A stretch of DNA of 64,000 nucleotides. It comes from Undibacterium sp. 5I1. GTDB taxonomy: Bacteria; Pseudomonadota; Gammaproteobacteria; Burkholderiales; Burkholderiaceae_D. This document shows, one piece after another, positions 56,230 to 64,000 of the stretch. The notes below the pieces were generated by a model. That model was not told the origin of the DNA and made no database searches. It was given only the letters and a program-made list of their open reading frames with translations. The stretch is taken from positions 2,790,001-2,854,000 of the forward strand of contig NZ_JAVIWI010000001.1 of NCBI RefSeq assembly GCF_034314085.1, given 5' to 3'. Made by a program: the position numbers and the translations under genes. Position 1 is the stretch's first letter. The number at the start of each line of letters is the position of its first letter.

Positions 56230-57243
56230 CTAAATCGCCCAACTCACCTGACTGACTGTGCGCAATAAAGAAACATCACCTAATGTATTGTCCCGCTCCC
56301 CATCTACTACAGGTGCCGGATGACGTAAAACCCGTTTTAAAATCCGTTCCTCCAATTCGGCAAACGCTGGATTACCGCGCGCCCGTGGCCTGGCAAAACT
56401 CACCCGTTCATCCAAGGTGATCTGACCGTCTTCAATCAAAATCACCCGATCAGCCAAGGCGATCGCCTCTTGCACATCATGTGTCACCAGCAAAGCGGTA
56501 AAGCCACGCTGCAACCATAATTCTTCAATCAGACTTTGCATCTCGATGCGGGTTAGTGCGTCCAGCGCGCCTAAGGGTTCGTCCAACAGCAACAACTCTA
56601 GCTCGTGTACCAAGGCGCGTGCCAAGGCAACGCGCTGACGCTGACCGCCAGACAACACGGATGGCCATTCTGTCGCACGTTCCGACAATGCGACTTTTTC
56701 CAGCGCGTTTTTTGCGGCTAGCGCACCCTTGTTTTTATCCAGACCCAGCGCGACGTTGTTAAGCACATTCTTCCAGGGGAGCAAGCGTGAATCCTGAAAC
56801 ATCACGCGGGTCTCCGGCTTTTTTTGACCCTGATTAAAACGGATCTCACCGCCATCAGCTTTTTCCAGACCAGCGACTAGCCTTAACAAGGTACTCTTAC
56901 CGCAACCGCTCCGACCAATCACGGCAACAAATTCACCCGCTTTCACATCCAGACTCAGCGCTTTTAATACTTGTCTTTCGCCATAGACTTTTTGGATTGC
57001 GCGCAGCTGTATTGCAGCGCCTTTAGTTTTAGCTTCTTGCGGATTCGGTACGCCAGACGGCTCTGGCAAAGGCATTTCTTCAGGCCATTGAGCGGCAGCA
57101 GCGTCGGTCCAATCTGCATCAAGTTCTTTCTTCAGCGCCGTAATATTGTTGACACTATTCACAGTCAATCCATTGCTTGGCGGGCGATGTGCTAAGGCAG
57201 CATTTTCTATCACTCGTTTTGGTGTCAGTGCATGAGCAGTCAT
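56230..57243 (-). CDS. ssuB: Aliphatic sulfonate ABC transporter ATP-binding protein
   Basis: 337 residues. Walker A at 110-118 (GRSGCGKST), signature LSGGQ at 197-201, Walker B LLLLDEP at 217-223. This is the nitrate/sulfonate/taurine type. An N-terminal extension of about 75 residues (low complexity, Pro and Ala rich) is longer than in most SsuB. The ATG overlaps the ssuC stop (ATGA), so translation is coupled. Confidence 0.94.
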   Translation of the reverse strand: MTAHALTPKRVIENAALAHRPPSNGLTVNSVNNITALKKELDADWTDAAAAQWPEEMPLPEPSGVPNPQEAKTKGAAIQLRAIQKVYGERQVLKALSLDVKAGEFVAVIGRSGCGKSTLLRLVAGLEKADGGEIRFNQGQKKPETRVMFQDSRLLPWKNVLNNVALGLDKNKGALAAKNALEKVALSERATEWPSVLSGGQRQRVALARALVHELELLLLDEPLGALDALTRIEMQSLIEELWLQRGFTALLVTHDVQEAIALADRVILIEDGQITLDERVSFARPRARGNPAFAELEERILKRVLRHPAPVVDGERDNTLGDVSLLRTVSQVSWAI

Positions 57244-58166
57244 GAGGTTTTCCTTTGATAGCCGGGATGCCAGCGCAACCAGTAATGTTCTAATCCACGA
57301 GATAAGACATCTGCCAGCTTTCCCAGTAAGGCGTATAAGAGTATGCCGACCAATACCACATCCGTTTGTAAAAATTCACGCGCATTCATCGTCATATATC
57401 CAATCCCCGCCTGCGCTGAAATTGTCTCTGCCACGATTAATAAGACCCAGACCAGGCCAAGTGAAAACCGCACTCCGACCAAAATCGATGGCAACGCACC
57501 CGGCAAAATCACATCACGATACAGCGGCCAGCCTGACAGTCCATAGCTTTGCGCCATTTCAATCAAACCCTTGTCGACCGACCGAATGCCATGAAAAGTG
57601 TTCAGATAGACCGGGAAAAAGACCCCGATCGATACCAAAAATAACTTTGCACTCTCTTCAATTCCAAACCACAAAATAACCAATGGAATGAGTGCCAGAG
57701 CGGGAATATTGCGTATCATTTGCAAGCTCGTATCCAGCAAAGTCTCTGCAATTTTGAAGCTACCCGTGAGCAAACCGAGCAGCAAACCCAAGCCACCGCC
57801 GATGAAAAAGCCGGATGATGCGCGCCATAAACTGGTTTTCGTATGCAGCCATAAATCACCAGAAACCGCAAGCGTCCAGAAAGCCTTTGCGACCGCCCAC
57901 GGCTCCGGCAAAATTCGACTGGACAACCAGCCAACCTGAGCCGCAAATTGCCATAGTCCGATTAACAGTACTGGGACTACCCACGGTAAAAATGAACGCA
58001 GTGAACTCCCCAGCAATGATTTGGCATGCCGGATCACTGTGTGGCTAAGCACACCAAATCCGTCTTCGGCTAGCGAACTAGAGGTCGGTGACTGCTGACG
58101 AAAACGGGACTGTACGCCGTTCGCAAAAACGACCTCATCGGACACTTCCGTGATGAAGGGCTCCAT
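57240..58166 (-). CDS. ssuC: Aliphatic sulfonate ABC transporter permease
   Basis: 308 residues with six membrane helices and the permease loop [24 protein letters not shown] (in part [18 protein letters not shown]). The N-terminal 45 residues are hydrophilic and unusual in length. With SsuB and SsuA it imports alkanesulfonates across the inner membrane. It starts 10 bases after the ssuD stop. Confidence 0.94.
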   Translation of the reverse strand: MEPFITEVSDEVVFANGVQSRFRQQSPTSSSLAEDGFGVLSHTVIRHAKSLLGSSLRSFLPWVVPVLLIGLWQFAAQVGWLSSRILPEPWAVAKAFWTLAVSGDLWLHTKTSLWRASSGFFIGGGLGLLLGLLTGSFKIAETLLDTSLQMIRNIPALALIPLVILWFGIEESAKLFLVSIGVFFPVYLNTFHGIRSVDKGLIEMAQSYGLSGWPLYRDVILPGALPSILVGVRFSLGLVWVLLIVAETISAQAGIGYMTMNAREFLQTDVVLVGILLYALLGKLADVLSRGLEHYWLRWHPGYQRKTS

Positions 58167-58175
58167 ACATCCTCT

Positions 58176-59336
58176 CTAACTTTGTGAAACCTTGGGCTCA
58201 ATACTATTGGCAATAATCTCGCCGAAAGGGCCTGTCATCGTACTGACTTGTCCCGCAGTTGCCTTACCAATCAGAGGGAATACCAGTTCAGCAAAACGGT
58301 AGGATTCTTCAAGATGCGGGTAGCCAGACATGATGAAGGTATCAATACCTAAATCAGCATATTCCTGCATGCGGGCGGCAACCGTCTCTGGGTCGCCCAC
58401 CAATGCTGTGCCAGCACCGCCGCGCACCAGGCCAACGCCTGCCCACAAGTTCGGGGAAACTTCCAGCTTGTCGCGCTTACCGCCGTGCAAAGCCGTCATA
58501 CGCTGCTGACCGACTGAATCCATTTTAGAAAATGCTGCCTGCGCGCGGGCAATGACTGCATCATCGACATGACTGATCAACTCTTCTGCGGCTTTCCATG
58601 CGGCATCGTTGGTCTCACGGACAATCACATGTAAGCGGATGCCAAATCGCAAGGTACGGCCATGTTTCGCAGCGCGGGCACGCATATCCCTAATTTTTTC
58701 TGCGACGGCAGCAGGAGGTTCGCCCCAGGTCAGATACACATCCACCTGCTCGGCTGCGAGTTCATGTGCAGCCTCAGATGAGCCACCGAAGTACAGTGGT
58801 GGATAAGGCTTTTGTACTGGCGGATACAAAGTCTTTGATCCCTTGACCTTGATATGTTTGCCTTCAAAATCAAAACCACCACTCGCACCATCAGCGCCCT
58901 CACCTGACAGAGAGGCACGCCAGACCCGCAAGAATTCGTCTGTGATTTCATAGCGTTCAGAATGGTCCGTCCATAAGCCATCGGCTTCCAGCTCCACTTG
59001 ATCGCCGCCGGTCACGACGTTTATCAACAAACGACCGTTAGAGAGACGGTCAAAAGTCGACGCCATACGAACAGACAAACCAGGCGTGCTCAGACCTGGA
59101 CGGATAGCGACCAAAAATTTAAGATTCTTTGTCGCGCCAATCAAGCTCGAGGCAACGACCCAGGCATCTTCGCAAGACCGTCCCGTCGGTAATAACACAC
59201 CGTCATAACCTTGGGTATCGGCGGCCACTGCGACTTGGCGCAGATAGTCGTAGCTAATTTGGCGCGCACCCTTCATGGTACCTAAATAGCGGCTATCACC
59301 GTGGGTAGGGATAAACCAAAATACATTGAAACTCAT
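58176..59336 (-). CDS. ssuD: FMNH2-dependent alkanesulfonate monooxygenase
   Basis: 386 residues, as expected for Ssu[21 protein letters not shown] at the start, the TIM-barrel luciferase fold, and [17 protein letters not shown] are typical. It desulfonates alkanesulfonates with FMNH2 and oxygen, releasing sulfite. FMNH2 would come from SsuE (61.6-62.2 kb). It lies between the ssuA genes and ssuC. Confidence 0.97.
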   Translation of the reverse strand: MSFNVFWFIPTHGDSRYLGTMKGARQISYDYLRQVAVAADTQGYDGVLLPTGRSCEDAWVVASSLIGATKNLKFLVAIRPGLSTPGLSVRMASTFDRLSNGRLLINVVTGGDQVELEADGLWTDHSERYEITDEFLRVWRASLSGEGADGASGGFDFEGKHIKVKGSKTLYPPVQKPYPPLYFGGSSEAAHELAAEQVDVYLTWGEPPAAVAEKIRDMRARAAKHGRTLRFGIRLHVIVRETNDAAWKAAEELISHVDDAVIARAQAAFSKMDSVGQQRMTALHGGKRDKLEVSPNLWAGVGLVRGGAGTALVGDPETVAARMQEYADLGIDTFIMSGYPHLEESYRFAELVFPLIGKATAGQVSTMTGPFGEIIANSIEPKVSQS

Positions 59337-59423
59337 GACAAATCCTCGAAAATAAGTACGACTTCAGTATGAAATATGAAATTTGGGATATTGAATTTTG
59401 TGATTTTATTGCGTCGGTGTATC

Positions 59424-60428
59424 TCACTTAGCCCCAGGCGGCAACCAGACAGCATCTCTAATATTGACGGACTTCGGTATCAACTTCTGCTGGTAAAAAT
59501 TGTCGGCCACACGTTGCTGCTCATCGATAATATTCTGCGTTAAGTACACCACTGGAGAGCGCGGTCGGCGATCTAAATAGGTAGCGATGGTCGCTTTATC
59601 CAGGCCAGTACTGGCGGCAATTGCCGCAATTGCCTCCGGACGATTGCTATGTACAAAAGTGTCGCTCTTCGTCAACTCCTCAAACAATAGTTGAATGACT
59701 TTTGGATATTTTTCTGCAAAACTACGGCTAGATAAATAGTGCGATAAGTTATTCACCAATCCGTTACCCGTCACCAGCACACGCGGCTTGGCAGTTTGTT
59801 CAATCGCAGCCCAATAAGGATCCCAGATCGCCCAAGCATCAACGCTACCGCGCTCAAATGCGGCACGTGCATCAGCCGGCGCGAGATAAATTGGTGTGAT
59901 ATCGCTCCACTGCAAACCGCCTTGCTGAACCGCACGCAGCACGTGGTAATGCGCGCTGGAACCTTTTTGAAAAGCGATCTTTTTTCCTTTCAGATCACTC
60001 AGCGTTTTGATGGGAGAGTCTTGCTTTACCAAGATTGCACTGACTGACGGCTTTGCAGGTTCTGCGCCAACATACACCAGACTGCTACCTGCAGCCTGGG
60101 CAAAAATCGGCGGTGGTTCACCGGTCGTCGCAAAATCGATACTGCCGACGGATAGCGCCTCTAACATTTGAGGTCCGGCGGTAAATTCGAACCAGGTAAT
60201 CTTGACGCCCCCTGGCTTTGCGCTCCCTAACAGCTGTTCTAACGATTGACGTTGCTTTAACAAAGTGAGGTTGACCGAACTCTTTTGAAATCCAATACGC
60301 AGTTCGGAAGGCAGGTCAGCTTTCGATAATGCCGCCATCGCAGAATGAGGCAGGATCATTATCGTAGTAGCTGCGACGACAAATTTCAGAAGCGATATCG
60401 CATGACGGAAGGGAGAACTCATCATCAC
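59424..60428 (-). CDS. Aliphatic sulfonate ABC transporter substrate-binding protein, paralogue 2
   Basis: 334 residues with a signal peptide ending AMA. The core follows SsuA (RIGFQKSSVNLTLLKQRQSL, VGSIDFATTGEPPPIFAQAAG in part GSIDFATTGEPPPIFAQAA, and PADARAAFERGSVDAWAIWD in full). The start GTG 60428 overlaps the preceding stop. It is about half identical by eye to the upstream paralogue, a tandem duplication with probable divergence in ligand choice. Confidence 0.92.
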   Translation of the reverse strand: MMMSSPFRHAISLLKFVVAATTIMILPHSAMAALSKADLPSELRIGFQKSSVNLTLLKQRQSLEQLLGSAKPGGVKITWFEFTAGPQMLEALSVGSIDFATTGEPPPIFAQAAGSSLVYVGAEPAKPSVSAILVKQDSPIKTLSDLKGKKIAFQKGSSAHYHVLRAVQQGGLQWSDITPIYLAPADARAAFERGSVDAWAIWDPYWAAIEQTAKPRVLVTGNGLVNNLSHYLSSRSFAEKYPKVIQLLFEELTKSDTFVHSNRPEAIAAIAASTGLDKATIATYLDRRPRSPVVYLTQNIIDEQQRVADNFYQQKLIPKSVNIRDAVWLPPGAK

Positions 60429-61459
60429 TTCGCCACGTTAAATACAACATCTTTAATGCTGATTTTTTTAGGAATCAACTTAAGATCAAAAAAGACATCT
60501 GCAATACTCTGCTGCTCTTTAATGACTTGCTCTGAAATCGGCCTGACGCCAAAACTAAAACGCTTGGTCGCCAGATCAACGATGGAAGCGTCCAACCCTA
60601 ATTGTGTCTGCAGTACGGTCGTGACTTCTTTCAGATTTTTACTGCCCCACTCATCAACCTTGGCAATTTCTTCTAGGACAGTGCGTAAAATATCCGGATG
60701 CTTTTGTGCATATGGACGGGCTGCCAGATAAAACTGGTGATTGCTGACGATCCCTCTACCGTCGATCAAAATACGCGCATCCAGTTGCTTTTGCGCTGCA
60801 GCTAAAAATGGATCCCAGATCACCCAGGCGTCGACGCTGCCGCGTTCAAAGGCAGCACGGGCATCGGCAGGTGCCAAATAAATCACTTCTATATCTTTGT
60901 AGGCAATGCCGGCTTTTTCCAGCACCTTGACCAGCAGATAATGCACATTCGAACCTTTATTCAGTACGATCTTTTTACCTTTCAGATCGGCTGCGGTTTT
61001 CAATGGGGAATTTTTCGGTACGATCACGGCCTCGCTAGACGGTGCTGGCGGTTCGTTACCGACATACAGCAAATCAGCGCCTGCAGCCTGAGCAAAAATC
61101 GGTGGCGCTTCGCCCACGGTACCAAAATCAATACTGCCGACATTCAAGCCTTCCAACAATTGCGGTCCTGCCGGAAATTCAGTCCATTTAACGTCGATGC
61201 CTTGTGCCGCCAAACGGGTATCCAATGCGCCAGTCCCTTTTAACAACGTTAGCGTGCCGTATTTTTGATAACCGATACGTAATATGGTTTTGGCTTGCGC
61301 CGAAGCTAATGTAGGAAATACGCTCAATGACCCGCCAACCATGACGCTAGCGATGGCAGCGGATAGTGTTGTCAAGGAACGGCGTTTTGCTCGCTGCTCC
61401 AAGGACAATTCTGATGCCGTTGAAAATAGCGAATGCGATTTTTTTTGGTTTTTGCTCAT
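60425..61459 (-). CDS. ssuA: Aliphatic sulfonate ABC transporter substrate-binding protein, paralogue 1
   Basis: 344 residues: a long signal sequence with twin arginines (AKRRSLTTLSAAIASVMVGG) and the SsuA core RIGYQKYGTLTLLKGTG, GTVGEAPPIFAQAAGADLLY and PADARAAFERGSVDAWVIWD. It binds sulfonates in the periplasm and delivers them to SsuBC. It overlaps the second paralogue downstream. Confidence 0.93.
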   Translation of the reverse strand: MSKNQKKSHSLFSTASELSLEQRAKRRSLTTLSAAIASVMVGGSLSVFPTLASAQAKTILRIGYQKYGTLTLLKGTGALDTRLAAQGIDVKWTEFPAGPQLLEGLNVGSIDFGTVGEAPPIFAQAAGADLLYVGNEPPAPSSEAVIVPKNSPLKTAADLKGKKIVLNKGSNVHYLLVKVLEKAGIAYKDIEVIYLAPADARAAFERGSVDAWVIWDPFLAAAQKQLDARILIDGRGIVSNHQFYLAARPYAQKHPDILRTVLEEIAKVDEWGSKNLKEVTTVLQTQLGLDASIVDLATKRFSFGVRPISEQVIKEQQSIADVFFDLKLIPKKISIKDVVFNVAK

Positions 61460-61578
61460 GATATGTTTCAGTCTGTCAGGTTTGAAATGGTGCTATCCCT
61501 ACCGCGAGCTACAAGCGGTATAAGTCGGAACAAATAATCCAAGTGGAACGCTAAGAAAAATTCTTAGCCATCAACAAG

Positions 61579-62220
61579 CTAAGCCGTACAGGGCACTTTC
61601 TCAGCAGCTTGACTAAGACTCACGGACGTTACATCGACTGGCAAAGTAACTGAAACTGACGGTACTGAAGCAGACTTCAGGCGATTGAATTCGCTCAACG
61701 CCAATCCTTCATTCAGGTGATGTATCCCATTATGCAAACGCTTTTCGATCGCAGGATCAATTCGTAATCCATCTTGTTCGGACCACTCAATTTGAGCGTC
61801 TGTCGCATAAACGCTGGGCAGAATATGTCGGGCGTCTAAGGCCGCTAATACTGGACGTAAAGCATAATCCAGAGCGAGCATATGTGACTGGCTGCCCCCC
61901 GTTGCAATTGGCAGAACTAATTTGTCTTTCAATCCATCCTGGGGCAACATATCTAAAAATAATTTTAGTAAACCGCTGTAGGCAGCTTTATAGACTGGTG
62001 TCGCAACAACAACCGCATCGGCCTCGGCGATCTGCTGACGAATCGCTGCCAGCTCAGTATTTTTAAAGTCTGCATGCAATAAAGCCTGAGCCGGCAGATC
62101 ACGCAATGAAATATGACTTACATCATGACCAAGCTCACTTAATTTATTGCCGACAAAGTGCAACAGACGACTCGACCGCGAAGGTGTTGAAGGGCTGCCA
62201 GATAATAATAGGATGGTCAT
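61579..62220 (-). CDS. ssuE: NADPH-dependent FMN reductase
   Basis: About 213 residues from ATG 62220, since MTILLLSGSPSTPSRSSRLL is the conserved flavodoxin-like N-terminus; the longer frame (62265) adds an unlikely leader. FMN contacts lie in LSGSPS and VVVATPVYKAAYSGLLK. It reduces FMN for SsuD. An extra C-terminal tail of about 25 residues (SVPSVSVTLPVDV...) is not seen in short SsuE. It heads the ssu operon. Confidence 0.93.
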   Translation of the reverse strand: MTILLLSGSPSTPSRSSRLLHFVGNKLSELGHDVSHISLRDLPAQALLHADFKNTELAAIRQQIAEADAVVVATPVYKAAYSGLLKLFLDMLPQDGLKDKLVLPIATGGSQSHMLALDYALRPVLAALDARHILPSVYATDAQIEWSEQDGLRIDPAIEKRLHNGIHHLNEGLALSEFNRLKSASVPSVSVTLPVDVTSVSLSQAAEKVPCTA

Positions 62221-62336
62221 GATGGAATACTCTTTTTTAGTTTGCCGATGCGAATTAAGAATCATCGCAAAACGATTTGGTAAAAGAAAAATTTAACCCT
62301 CTTCCCTCATTTTCATTTTGCGAAAATTCAATATCA

Positions 62337-63377
62337 TTATTTCTTGCTTGGCTGATAGATCTGATCAAATACGCCGCCGTCAGCAAAGTGTGTTTTTTGT
62401 GCTTTGGTCCATCCACCAAAAGTGTCATCAATATTGAACAATTTGATCTTGGCAAAATTGCCCGCGTATTTTTGGGCAGCTTTTTCAGAGGTTGGACGAT
62501 AGTAGTTTTTAGCAATAATTTCTTGTGCTTCTTCCGTGTACAAATAGTTCAGATAAGCTTCAGCGACTTTACGCGTACCGCGTTTATCGACAACCTTGTC
62601 AACAACGGCAACCGGTGGCTCTGCCAGGACACTGATGGAAGGAGTGATAATTTCAAATTTATCTGCGCCAAATTCTTTGAGCGCCAGATAAGCTTCGTTT
62701 TCCCAAGCCAGCAACACATCGCCAATACCGCGTTCTGCAAATGTGACGGTTGATCCACGCGCACCGGAATCCAGAACAGGAACATTTTTAAAGACTTTAG
62801 ATACATAGTCTTTTGCTGTGGCTTCACTACCGCCCGGCTGTTTCAATGCATAGCCCCAAGCAGCTAAATAGCTCCAGCGAGCGCCGCCAGAGGTTTTAGG
62901 ATTGGGTGTAATGACAGAGACACCAGGCTTGATGATGTCAGCCCAGTCTTTGATTCCTTTTGGATTGCCTTTGCGCACTAAAAAGACAATCGTTGAGGTG
63001 TACGGAGAACTATTATGTTGAAGGCGTTTCTGCCATGCTTTATCCAACAAACCTGTCGCAGCAATTGCATCGGTGTCATAGGCCAATGCTAGTGTCACGA
63101 CATCGGCATCAAGACCATCAATTACCGCGCGAGCTTGCTTGCCAGAACCACCATGCGACTGCTTGATACTGACGTTGTCACCCGTTTTGGCTTTCCATTG
63201 CTTTGCAAATGCCTGATTTACCTCCTGATACAGCTCGCGAGTAGGATCGTAAGAGACATTGAGCAAGGTAACATCAGCGGCATGGGCAATACCGGAATGA
63301 CCGCCAGCAGCGGCAACGATTGACAATGAACTTACTAAAATGAGCTTTTTAAGGGAATTGATGCGTGGCAGTTTCAT
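62337..63377 (-). CDS. sbp: Sulfate ABC transporter substrate-binding protein
   Basis: 346 residues with a signal peptide ending AHAA. Core patterns of the CysP/Sbp family: [40 protein letters not shown] and [20 protein letters not shown]. It binds sulfate or thiosulfate in the periplasm for CysUWA, whose genes are not in the window. It lies 117 bases upstream of ssuE and could share the sulfur-starvation control. Confidence 0.93.
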   Translation of the reverse strand: MKLPRINSLKKLILVSSLSIVAAAGGHSGIAHAADVTLLNVSYDPTRELYQEVNQAFAKQWKAKTGDNVSIKQSHGGSGKQARAVIDGLDADVVTLALAYDTDAIAATGLLDKAWQKRLQHNSSPYTSTIVFLVRKGNPKGIKDWADIIKPGVSVITPNPKTSGGARWSYLAAWGYALKQPGGSEATAKDYVSKVFKNVPVLDSGARGSTVTFAERGIGDVLLAWENEAYLALKEFGADKFEIITPSISVLAEPPVAVVDKVVDKRGTRKVAEAYLNYLYTEEAQEIIAKNYYRPTSEKAAQKYAGNFAKIKLFNIDDTFGGWTKAQKTHFADGGVFDQIYQPSKK

Positions 63378-63410
63378 CTACAGTCCTTGAACTAAATTAT
63401 TTTTCGAGAA

Positions 63411-63650
63411 GTGAAGAGTAAAACGGCCAGAATGAAAGGAGAACGAATAGTTTCGCGTTTTAATATGACTTTTACGTATATGGAAAAAGTCGATTTGTTC
63501 TTGGGTCAATTACTTATCTGGTATGAAAAGATGACGCCAGAGATCATCGCCAACCAGCAACGCGTAACAGATACCTTCGCTCAATTGAAGCTGATTCCCA
63601 AAACCATCAAGGTCAATGATAAGGTATGGAACTGGAAGCCAGCGAAGTAA
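63411..63650 (+). pseudogene. Remnant of a third SsuA-like binding protein
   Basis: The final 35 residues, IIANQQRVTDTFAQLKLIPK then TIKVNDKVWNWKPAK, match the C-terminus of both SsuA paralogues (for example EQQSIADVFFDLKLIPKKIS). Upstream of about residue 40 the frame has no SsuA similarity and no signal peptide. It is a decayed copy lying on the plus strand, opposite to the intact genes, so an inversion or separate insertion is implied. Confidence 0.7.
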
Positions 63651-63739
63651 GACTCAAGACAAGCTTAAATATATGATTAAATAAAAGCTTAAATACAAAC
63701 CTAAAAAGTCAGCCACTCGGTTAAGTATTAAAATTAGAT

Positions 63740-63819
63740 ATACTCCCCTATAAATTCAAAAAATATTACCTATTGACCAGACTTTATTTGGACAACTTAA
63801 ATATACTTAATGGGAGTAT
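63740..63819 (+). repeat. 80-bp intergenic element, copy 9
   Basis: Perfect 8-bp ends ATACTCCC / GGGAGTAT. The inner pair has one decayed arm (TTGACCA / TGGACAA), followed by CTTAAATATACTTAA. It lies between the ssuA remnant and the gene starting at 63887. Confidence 0.88.
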
Positions 63820-63886
63820 ATTAATTTAACCCCCTAAGAATAAGTCGTCTTTCTCATGAATTCAGTTTTTTTACGAAAGAAAATGT

Positions 63887-64000
63887 ATGTCCATTCATCC
63901 AGCTAACAAACTCCCTTTTTCGCTATTTCACGCAACGGCGTTGAAACATACGATGCGTCCTTTGTTGGCGAGTGCCATGTTATTGGGATCGATCTTCATG
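63887..64000 (+). CDS. Start of an exported protein (cut by right edge)
   Basis: From ATG 63887 the 38 codons to the window edge read MSIHPANKLPFSLFHATALK then HTMRPLLASAMLLGSIFM. A basic region followed by a hydrophobic core is the beginning of a signal peptide. GAAAGAAAA lies upstream. The protein cannot be identified from this; a TonB-dependent receptor or periplasmic protein would be usual next to a sulfonate cluster. Confidence 0.55.
   Translation, partial: MSIHPANKLPFSLFHATALKHTMRPLLASAMLLGSIFM

Noticed and set aside
4037..63819. Reading the nine scattered 80-bp elements as a CRISPR array or as rho-independent terminators
   Set aside because: They are kilobases apart with no spacers, so not CRISPR. 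They lack a GC-rich stem followed by a T-run, and several lie in promoter regions, so they are not simple terminators.

Overview
The window looks like chromosomal DNA of a betaproteobacterium of the order Burkholderiales, probably family Oxalobacteraceae (Undibacterium or a relative). This is inferred from the order pgk-pyk-fba-purC-purE-purK-tsaC, the miaB-phoH-ybeY run, the style of the MCP and QseBC-type genes, and the moderate base composition. No rRNA, tRNA, CRISPR array, intact insertion sequence or prophage was recognised.

Layout. 1-8.7 kb: a sugar locus with a LacI-type regulator (cut by the left edge), a GH1 beta-glucosidase, a cation/proton antiporter, a TonB-dependent receptor and a divergent flavin-dependent halogenase. 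Near-identical 14-bp LacI-type operators lie in front of the glucosidase and, twice, in the receptor/halogenase promoter region. 9.2-16.2 kb: accessory genes (exported esterase, MarR regulator with palindromic operators, exported cupin, BLUF photoreceptor, an MFS and a POT transporter). 16.5-19.5 kb: ybeY-phoH-miaB. 19.7-24.3 kb: a secreted hypothetical protein, an AT-rich patch with a small unknown gene and a TPR/glycosyltransferase protein, a flavin reductase and a SemiSWEET. 24.4-32.6 kb: tsaC, purK, purE, purC, fba, pyk, pgk, all on the minus strand. 32.8-37.7 kb: azlCD, a zinc-ribbon protein, small enzymes and a PhyH dioxygenase. 37.7-42.1 kb: a periplasmic molybdenum hydroxylase (Mo subunit, 2Fe-2S subunit, tri-heme cytochrome c). 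42.6-53 kb: citrate-type MFS, DUF2252, a frameshifted small membrane protein, DUF4177, MgtC, MCP, PBP7-type peptidase, a Pal-like lipoprotein and a QseBC-like two-component system. 53.6-55.8 kb: an exported prolyl oligopeptidase. 55.9-63.4 kb: a sulfonate cluster (mop, ssuB, ssuC, ssuD, two ssuA paralogues, ssuE, sbp) followed by the remnant of a third ssuA.

The most striking non-genic signal is a family of nine intergenic elements, each 79-80 bp long. They share terminal inverted repeats (ATACTCCC / GGGAGTAT) and an internal inverted repeat (TTGTCCA / TGGACAA). They are spread from 4.0 to 63.8 kb, eight in one orientation and one inverted. I do not recognise the family; it behaves like a high-copy MITE or structured-RNA element. 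At least two further repeat families (foldback elements, and short hairpins with the core GCGATTAGCGCAGCG) occupy other gaps.

Functionally, the left end suggests import and hydrolysis of a glucoside under LacI-type control, with an unexplained halogenase in the same predicted regulon. The right end is a sulfur-scavenging operon: SsuE supplies FMNH2 to SsuD, and SsuABC imports sulfonates.
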